From positions 2,170,001-2,234,000 of the forward strand of contig JARKIF010000001.1 of NCBI GenBank assembly GCA_029378245.1: DNA of 64,000 nucleotides. The letters are read 5' to 3'. The translations under genes and the position numbers were made by a program. Position 1 is the first letter of the stretch. Every line of letters starts with the position of its first letter. Positions 56,605 through 64,000 of the stretch are shown here, one piece after another. A model generated the notes under the pieces. It was not told the DNA's origin, did no database searches, and saw nothing but the letters and a program-made list of their open reading frames with translations. Source of the DNA: Roridomyces roridus. Taxonomy: Eukaryota > Basidiomycota > Agaricomycetes > Agaricales > Mycenaceae.

Positions 56605-57479
56605 CATACCCGCTAGCGGCAATTTACGAATTAAAAACAGGCATTTGCGGACGTTAAAGTGTTGGGTATGCTCTGTGAGTACCCACTCAGAATGGTCGCA
56701 GTGGATCTAATCATCGACCCTGTGTACATAGCATACGATACAGTCAAGGTAACCAACCACCGACGCATACGACGTCTTCTAACCATTGATGGCCTCGTAT
56801 CCCAGGCGACCTTCCAGACGACAAATGACGGTGATTATTCTCGGATGTCTTGCCCCGTGTACGAGTAACATTCTCTTGGCAGAAATCGTCAAGTGCCTGT
56901 TTTGACTGTTTTCGTGTAGTATGTGTTCAGTCTTGGTAGCAGCGAGCAAGTTGTAATTACGAAGTCTCCGAATAGAATGCGAATTTTGTCTGTACAGGCA
57001 GGTAAATTGAACAACGGAACCAGCATTCGACCATCACTATTGTCTCAAAAGCAATCCAGGAATTCTTCCGGTCATCGACGTCTCCCTAAGGGGCTGGCCA
57101 CGGGCGGATCAGGACTGTGTTAACAGAAATGATGATGAACACACCATGCTGACACTTGAGGTAGGTCGGTCGGTTGTTGCGCTCTTCGAAACGGGGGATG
57201 GCTTGAACGTGGTTTCAGAGCGCAATGCGACGGTAAGTTCCTCGGAAGACGAAGAAATGCCTGCCACAGCGCTCTGTCCAGGAGTGGTAAAGATATATCC
57301 CGAGATGAAGACACACGTACCGTCTCAAGGGCAGTGGCGGTAGAAGGCAAAACAGAATCAATGTCTGGGCTCATGGTCGAAGAGAACTCTCCACTCTGCA
57401 CCCTGTCCGATGCAGCCAGTGTTGAAGTGGCCAAGTTGAACTGCCAAGGATTAAAGGTACGCCCAGAGCTAACGATGCA
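56605..57479. other. No firm gene
   Basis: Short frames only. A minus frame at 57120-57527 may belong to the 3' end of the WD40 copy B. The 3' flank of the helicase has a possible extra exon, AFADVKV, near 56640. Confidence 0.3.
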
Positions 57480-59169
57480 CGCGCACAGGTTCAGAATCAA
57501 TGGAGCGTTCATTAATTTGGCGGCCATTAATGTTTAAAAGCCCGGTGGAAGTCGACGATTTGGTTGTCGTGGCAGTTGCGAAGGGTGTCCGCACGGGGGG
57601 TGCGGGGAAGAGTACGCTTGATGCCGAACGTACCAGATTGGGTAGTTCGACATGTACAAGCCGATTACCTGTGTTGGTCCTAATCCACCTGCCAGGAATT
57701 GGCGTGGCTGAAATCATGGCGCCGGCGATGGCAAGAGCCGCCAAATTTCGTCGCTGCACATATGTAATATCATTGCAATGTTTGGGAATATTGCATGAAG
57801 AAACACACCGACAACACGGGACTTGCCCGCTGCGCCTTCCAGATTGTCAGTGTACCGGGCTGGTCGAGCTCAGAAGTTCCTGTGATGAGGATGTGGCTCC
57901 TCTTGTCTTCGGTTGTCCAATACGCCTGGATCTCGTTTGTTCGTTTCAAATTTGGATGGAGGAAGAGTCGCACCATGCATTGCACTAATTTGTCTGATGG
58001 GTTGAGGTTAATTAGCGTGTCCCCCGAGGTATTGTAAAATGTTACCGTTGTGCGGCAGGCTTTGTATTGAACCGCTCTCGATCCGGATCCGCTTGCCTAC
58101 AGTTTTTGTGTGCATCTCAATAATCTCCACCGCGCCCGCCTCGGAGCCGACGGCGAACGCGGTCTTGGAGATGAAAGCAATATTGACCCAGTGATAAACT
58201 GGGTCAGGAAGCTTGAAGGTCTTGATGGTGTGGGGGGAAGCCGTGCCGACACAGACAACGTTGCCAGTTAAAGAAGTGCCTACGATCCATTCCCCCGACG
58301 GAGATAGGACTGAAGGGCCGCTACCAATCGAATTGAGTTCAGGGCGAGGGATACCTGCTGAGCAGTCTCACCAAGCGCACTTTCTGTCCACCGCCCAAAG
58401 TTGTCTGACCGTCGCGGGATCAGTGGAATATTTAAAAGCTCTGGATTGAGGAGTTCCATAATCAATTCTCTAACCTGTAGTGTCGAACACCTACATTACT
58501 CGGCCAGAGTAGTAGCCCACCAAAACAATTGATTGGTCTGTGTGAAAGACGGCGGCATTAACGAGGTCTCTATCGCCGACTTTTGACAGAGGGTGGAGTT
58601 GGAATTCTTGTGGCGCTGACGGAGGATGAGCGTCGAGCAACTGGTAATAGCGGCGGACGAGGATACGTGCATTGGACTGGAGTCCGAATGACAGACACCA
58701 CCTCGCCAGCACCAACCGCGAGGTACCGACCATCAGCTCTTATGGTCAGGCAGTGGATGGGGTCGTCGAATGTACGTTTATTGAGCGAAGGGGCGGTGTG
58801 CAGAAGAGGGTCAGAGGATGTGCTCTGGGCAAGAGGTCAACATTAATATTGTCTCAAAGTGCACAGGAGATGACGAGGTACCTCAGGATCAACCACGGGG
58901 CAGAAGGTGCCCAAGGTCCCACCGACCGTCCCAAAGCTCAGGAGTTTCGTCCTGGGGTGCCAAACCAGGGCCCTGATCGAGGCGAACGTAGGATACCTGA
59001 TGAGTTGGCGGTATTTGGGGGTCTTTGTGAGGAATATTGAGATGACTCCGTCGTCTGCAGCGGATGTCGCGAGCATGCCGTCGGGGGAGATAGCGATGGC
59101 TCCCACTGGATTGGAATGGATGGGGAGGACCGCAGCTTTGCGGAAGATAGGAATGTCTTCTACGGGCAT
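57480..59169 (-). pseudogene. WD40-like gene, copy B, frameshifted
   Basis: From ATG 59169: IPIFRKAAVLPIHSNPVGAI, AISPDGMLATSAADDGVISI and RALVWHPRTKLLSFGT align with copy A. After a GTACCT..CCAG intron, CLTIRADGRYLAVGAGE continues, but the next conserved part (SNARILVRRYYQLLD, then AVFHTDQSIVLVGYYSGRV) is in another frame, with no intron-sized gap near 58690. Later exons are intact in pattern: RQLWAVDRKCA|CGPSVLSPSGE, VGTSLTGNVVCVGTA, HWVNIAFISKTAFAVGSEAG, ILITGTSELDQPGTLTIWK and a hydrophobic LAALAIAGAMISATPIPG. The donor after TIWK reads GGCGCA where copy A has GGGTCA, so it may be lost. It is probably a pseudogene of copy A or of a shared ancestor. Confidence 0.55.
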
Positions 59170-59646
59170 TTGAGCAGGGAATGAGACGAATCGGAGCGAA
59201 ACAAACATTCGGATTTTATACATCCTGCGCGCGTCTGCCTCCTTGGGCAAAACGTCTCCCTAGGAACATGTGGGATGTGGAAGCCTACTTGGCCTGATTT
59301 CGGCTATCCAGCTCGGTGGAAGTCGAATATCGATTCGACATAAGCTGAGCCAGAGGTGAGCCAATTTGATGCTCCGCAAAAGCAACGTTCTTTGAATTTC
59401 CAGAAAAGAGGTCCGGGATTCTCTGTGGCTGAGGAGCAAAATCCGGGGTAAGAATCGCCCACAGAACCACCCCATGGCAATGTCAGTTGAGTCTTCTCGC
59501 CATCAACACATTGTCGAGGAATTCGAACTAATATTGCAATGAGCCCTGGTCCCCGGTGGCATCGGTACCAGCCCTCGAAAGGAGCGCTATGGATCGAATT
59601 CAATGAAGTCGTGTTGCAGATTCAGGACGTTGTAAGTAGTAGTTTG
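59170..59646. other. No firm gene
   Basis: A minus frame at 59285-59470 (ILTPDFAPQPQRIPDLFSGN) is protein-like but isolated. Confidence 0.3.
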
Positions 59647-60037
59647 AGACGGAAGGATCGGCCTCAGGAGTAGTAACCGTACACGAGGCTTGCTTCTGAA
59701 TCCCCCTAGATTTTTTACGCGTGGATCATGAGCCCCACGGCTCGGGCGCTTTAGCGAATGACTGGTGCCTTGCGAGATAAGGTCCTTGAAGGAAAAGGCC
59801 AAATTAAACCAGCGCGTATTCGGTATTGTGGTGTGAAGATGGTCTGTGTTCAAGTTCAAGTTGGTGCATGTTGTGGTTTGATGATCGAATTTGGATCGAC
59901 TCATATTGGGATGCTTGCTGACCTTCGGCTGCAATTCCCTTTCCGGGACTCTTTCGGCTGCAATTCTCTCCCGCTTGATTAATCCTTCCTTCCTTCCTTC
60001 CCGACTGCGCTCCCTCAACCGTCCTTGTATCTGAGAT
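59647..60037 (+). repeat. Second copy of the F-box copy 2 leader
   Basis: Same order of matches as 18256-18570: GAGACGGAAGGA, GATTTTTTACG, CCCCACGGCTCGGGCGCTTTA, GATAAGGTCCTT, CATATTGGGATGCTTGCT, then CTGAGATATGCA at the start codon. CTTCCTTCCTTCCTT lies near 59987. A large open minus frame here is an antisense shadow. Confidence 0.65.
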
Positions 60038-60184
60038 ATGCAGAACGTCTCCCGCACTGCGCTGCACTCCCGTCTAGCTAAAGTCCGGCGCCAGATCGCC
60101 TTCTTGTGTGCCGAAGAAGAGCAGCTGGAGCAGGCAATTCGAGCCATAGTCTACCCAATACTCGCATGTATCACTCGAGACTAG
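60038..60184 (+). pseudogene. F-box-like gene, truncated after 43 residues
   Basis: MQNVSRTALHSRL, then RRQIAFLCAEEEQLEQAIRA and VYPIL match the 18571 gene. The similarity then ends abruptly near 60166, and the frame closes at TAG 60184 after unrelated codons. The motif that follows in all intact copies (SIPVELTI..ILKAC) is missing. The break marks either a deletion or a rearrangement joining the leader and first exon to other DNA. As with the retropepsin gene, the family start is separated from its body. Confidence 0.7.
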
Positions 60185-61598
60185 TGCCTCGACTCATACA
60201 ACTCCTCCAGCTTTCGTTCCAGCAGCAGATTCGAATACGATTCCGGAACAAATGGACCGAGTCAATCGTGAAATTTGTCCCTCCTTCCACAAAATACTGC
60301 CAAGTACTGCCGCCTCAGATGGAGGGCCCGTCTGTAGCGCCAGCCTGCTGTAGCTTTGCTCTCTCGGTACCATCCCGTGCGTCGTTGTCGTTTCTTCTTG
60401 ATCATGACCCAATTTGATGCTCTGTATGTAGCGACACTGGCCCTTCACTTTTGAGCTGCGCGTACTATCCACGGCGCGAATTCGCGTGCATAGGTGTCCG
60501 CGTTGCCCTTTAGTGCATGTCTCTTGGACTTGCTGCAGCATCACAGTGCAGCCGAGCTCATGTTATCCGCTATCAACATCGCCAAATCCAAGAACTGCCG
60601 TTCAGCCACTCAACCTATCACGACCCCGCGGCTACGTTGGCAACCTTGACTGAATTCCTGCGTACGTGCTCAGTCGACATTGGACTCAACCCGTTTCAAC
60701 GCGATCATAGTCCGGACTGTTTGAGACGCCGACGAGAAGCGTTCCAGTCGCGGCAGTCCTCCTTCCAGCTCTGTGTCACGATTCAAAGAATTCCAAGTCC
60801 GCCGACGGCACCTTATTGGCCATTTGCTGCTAGAGCTCTGTGGGATTCGTGGAATTCAAGAGAGCCTGCAGTCCAGAAGAATCGGGTATCTTAGGTCTTA
60901 CTTGAGCGCTCTCGATTTTGGAAAGGGCAGCCTGAATGCGCCGCGCGTTCTTCAACACACCCTCCGAAGACTTTGGAGGCAAGAAAGGCGTGGTTGATTA
61001 TAGGAACTCGAAAGACCCGACTGCAGAACGATGAAGGGTGTCGGCTATGACGATGCAAACACCGAGAAGACAATCGGAGACGTGGTACGTATGGGAGATG
61101 AAATGTGCTTGTGCCATTCGTTGCTCAGCTTCGTCGAGCGCTCGAGGTTCCCGCGGTTGAAGAAGAATATGATGGTGGGGAGCAAGTCGCATCATTGGCT
61201 GCGAAAATGTATTGGTGTGAATTTGAATATTGAAGATTGAAGGGAGTAAATAATACATTCGTCTTCAGACTGCACTAGTGAACACCCCCAACATCCTGGA
61301 GGAAGATGCTGTAAATAAGTGTGGGCAAAAATAGTGTCGGTGAGGGTCCCCAGAATACACCCAAGTTACGGGAACACGTCTCTCGAAAGCAACGAGAGCA
61401 TGTTGCGCGTTACTTGAAGAGAATGGTTAGTGTGGGTAATGACAGAGTCGAATAGAGCTTGAATAAGACCCGGCGTCCAATACGACCTCGTCGCGCAAAC
61501 CATTTCTGAGCGAGTTGTTATGCACATAAAGTGACCCGTGTGTCGCGGCGGACTGGCATGATATCGAGGAACGCAAGGGTTTTGAGTTCGGAGGTGAG
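60185..61598. other. No firm gene
   Basis: A plus frame at 60517-60894 and minus-strand pieces near 60900-60985 (PFLPPKSSEGVLKNARRI, then QAALSKIESAQ and a GT..AG gap) are protein-like, but a full model could not be built. Confidence 0.3.
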
Positions 61599-63505
61599 AT
61601 GCAGTCAAGAGATCTAGATGTCGAGTCGAAAGTGCAGTGTCGCAGAGAAAGAAAGGCTAAGCGCAAGCAAGCCACAATGCACGTGACTGAAACAAGGCTG
61701 CCAAGCACCAAGACAAGGAGACTGAAGGAGACGATGCGGGATTCCTCAGGTGCGTCTCCCTTACTCGTTTTACTTTACAATCCTTTCATTTCGACTACAT
61801 ACCCTTTCGAGTCGTGCCCAACTCCACCACAGAGCAGGGCGGGGATTTGTTCCTTGCCTTCTCTTTTCCATACATCCTTAATTGTGCTGACGTTGTCAAG
61901 ATTTCGGAGAAGCCATTGTCTGCCACGGATTCGACTTACGGGCGCCCTCTTCGCTGAAAACACGCGACGCATCGAGGATGAAGATCTCGGGCTACCTGTT
62001 GACGGCGAAGACGTCCAGCTTGAACCTCTCGCACCTACTCCGTCTGCAACCCCCGCACACGTCGCACCACATGCTTCGTCGTCTCTCGCCCCGCCTCTCT
62101 CGCGCAAAGAGAAAAAGAAAGCCAAGAAGCGCGTTCATGACCGCAACAAACGCAAGGCTGCCGCACGTGAGGCTGAAGACGGACCACAGACGCCAACACC
62201 CTCTCCTCGTATCCTCAAGAAAGCCGCCGCGTCGTCCGCTGTCAACGTCGACTACTCCGCCTCCGACTTCCGCGCCTCCGAACCCCGCTGGACGGGCGCG
62301 CCCCGACCTCTAGAGCACCCTCTCCTCAAACATGCACGTGACACGGAGTTTTTGAAAAAGCATATGCGGTTTGTTGATTGGCAGGGAGAGTGCGTGCTGC
62401 TGTCCGCCCTTGATTTTTTTTTTACGCCGACTTGCTGCACAGGAAAACTCACGTGCTCATTGATCGCACGGGCTACATCATCGGAGTCCTCGTCGCCCCT
62501 CCACTTCCCGGTGAAAAGTGGAAGACGGTGCATGAGAAGGCGGCTGCCAAACTGCGCGAGGCCCGGGAGAAGATGACGTTCCCTGGCGGTGCCTACGAGC
62601 ATCGCAGGTCATTCGATGACGACGAGGGGTTCCCCACCCACACCGATGGATACGCCTTTGGCGGTGGCATGGCCAGCGTCAGTAACGTCAAGCCCTCGTC
62701 CGCCCACAATACCCAGGTCATGGACGAGGTCCGGGCAGACCCGAGCGTGGCTCGCATGGCAACATACCCCATCCGTGCGTATTGCCGCGCCCCTTGTATC
62801 TTCTCCTCTGATCATGACTCCTTCCCCAGCTCCGTTTCAAGCGCTTTGCCATCCCATCTACTCTGCCTACCGCGAGAACAAGCACTGTCTCCTCCGCGAG
62901 CATCCTGGCCTCCGCCACCTTTTCCCTCGCAGCCCCTTCGCTGCCCTCACCTTCAATCTTGGTCCCTTCTCTGTCTCCCCCCCACACGCCGACCGTGGTA
63001 ACAAGGCTGACGGGATGTGCCTTATCGGCGCACTCGGCAACTTTGACGCAGACAAGGGTGGGCACATCGTACTGACGACCTCGTCATTCGATTCCCGGCG
63101 GGGTGCAGCATCCTCATTCCTTTTGCCGTCGTCATGCACTCGAATACACCCATTCAAGTGGGGGAGGAGCGTTTTTCCATGATTCAATATTCTGCCGGCG
63201 GCCTGTTTCGTTGGGCCGCAAATGGATTCAAATCTGACCTCGCGTGGGCGGCGGCTGCCACGAAGGAAGATGTTGCTCAACGCGAGGAGGCACGTCAAGC
63301 CCGCTGGGCAACGGCTTTGCAGAACTTCACCCGGTGGAAAGATGCGAAGGTGGGCAACTACACGGGTCGGGCGCGTGTGGAGGTATGGGCGGAGGCAGAT
63401 GCTGGGGACATCAGCGACCTCACGGACATCGAGAGCGAGGCTGAGGAGGGAGCGGCAGAAGACGAGGAGGAGGAGCCCTTTCCCAAAAAGATACGCCTTG
63501 CTTAG
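61599..63505 (+). pseudogene. TET/JBP-type dioxygenase, single frameshift (copy C)
   Basis: The N-terminal region is disordered, with basic patches (SRKEKKKAKKRVHDRNKRK). Then MRFVDWQGE|KTHVLIDRTG across a GTGCGT..ACAG intron (62390-62450), VLVAPPLPGEKWKTV, EHRRSFDDDEG, FAALTFNLGPFSVSPPHADR with HxD, and MCLIGALGNFDADKGGHIVL. Here, near 63074, one base is missing: the expected W-D step after GGHIVL is lost, and LVIRFPAGCSILIPFAVVMH (distal His region) continues in another frame. It runs on through FSMIQYSAGGLFRW to a stop at 63505 after an acidic tail. An intron near 61747 is likely. The family oxidises methylated cytosine in studied members. All ligands are present apart from the lesion. Confidence 0.7.
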
Positions 63506-64000
63506 ACTCCAGACGTACTGTACAGGTACTTGCTCTTGGCGGTCGTTGCTATCTTACGTGCTCCCTCCCGTGAGCACCCCTCGCTCTCTTGCTTCTCCTC
63601 CGTCCCAGGCCAGTCGTTCTCCTCAGAGCAAGTGTGGCCCCGGCGTACGGTTGCCGATAAGTTCACGCTTTGATTCGTATCGGAGAACCCTTCTAGCCAC
63701 TTTTTACTTGCTCTCTGCACCATTATTTCGCGCCAATGTAGTACCGTTCTACCTTCAGCCCCCCTCCTACGGCCTGTACACACTGATCCCGACGTGATTT
63801 GCGGACGAGGCAAGCAATATCAGCAAGGGGAGCACCAAGGCTCGGAGCGCCCTGCGTCCATGTCTGCGACTCTGCGCTCTTATTCAGAATTCTCGGTGCT
63901 TGCTCGGTGCTCCCATAACGTTCAGCTGACCGTCCTGATGGCCAAATATGTACACATATTACGCACCCGAAGTTGGTGTCTGCTTCTTCCCACCAACAAC
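63506..64000. other. No supported gene
   Basis: This is the 3' flank of the dioxygenase. Short frames only; no recognised feature to the window end. Confidence 0.35.

Noticed and set aside
59587..60147. 186-codon minus-strand open frame
   Set aside because: It is antisense to the duplicated F-box leader and first exon; the equivalent frame at 18547-18810 is also antisense to a real exon.
1..64000. tRNA, rRNA, CRISPR, bacterial promoters or operons
   Set aside because: No tRNA-like cloverleaf, rRNA core or regularly spaced repeat array was seen; gene structure is clearly eukaryotic.

Overview
This window looks like nuclear DNA of an Agaricomycete (mushroom-forming basidiomycete), probably a repeat-rich, Mycena-like genome. 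The evidence is: introns of only about 45-90 bp with GT..AG ends in every good gene model; several F-box/leucine-rich-type proteins of the kind greatly expanded in agarics; TET/JBP-type dioxygenase genes, known from the literature to be expanded in these fungi alongside DNA transposons; and a retropepsin-type Gag-protease protein typical of agaric Ty3-like elements. No rRNA, tRNA, CRISPR array or bacterial-type operon was seen. Only part of the window is ordinary single-copy gene space. Most of it is young duplications, mobile elements and broken genes.

Layout. 1.6-3.6 kb: a 1949-bp LTR-flanked element with a coiled-coil ORF, sitting in the leader of an F-box gene (3.66-5.14 kb). 5.4-7.2 kb: a second, three-exon F-box-like gene. 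7.5-8.4 kb: a near-perfect 340-bp-arm palindrome made from a TET/JBP fragment. 8.9-10.3 kb: a six-exon unknown gene with one in-frame stop. 12.9-13.9 kb: an AT-rich, inverted-repeat-bounded block. 15.2-20.1 kb: a WD40 gene facing an F-box gene. 20.2-26.0 kb: a block of gene families (W, X, Y, Z). 27.3-29.5 kb: a frameshifted TET/JBP gene. 30.1-32.3 kb: an intact eight-exon 2OG-dioxygenase-like gene. 33.5-34.6 kb: an unknown gene under an F-box-type leader. 34.8-39.0 kb: a 4.24-kb element with 467-bp terminal inverted repeats and an 8-9 bp target duplication, splitting a host gene. 40.6-48.9 kb: a second copy of the F-box/X/Y/Z block with a decayed F-box gene inserted. 50.1-52.1 kb: a retropepsin gene fused to the leader and first codons of the F-box family. 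53.2-56.6 kb: a SNF2/Rad5-like helicase, probably decayed. 57.5-60.2 kb: a degraded second WD40/F-box pair. 61.6-63.5 kb: a third TET/JBP gene, also frameshifted.

How it fits together. Two processes dominate. The first is duplication of multi-gene blocks (WD40+F-box; F-box+X+Y+Z). The second is the spread of one leader segment containing AATCGGGACAC...CTTGCT, which now stands in front of two F-box genes, a retropepsin gene and an unrelated gene. Target duplications, the restored host reading frame and one-step lesions (a 14-bp duplication, a 4-bp insertion, 1-bp deletions) make many of these events datable relative to each other. All exon models here come from reading splice sites by eye. Family names rest on recognised motifs and memory of the families, not on a database search.
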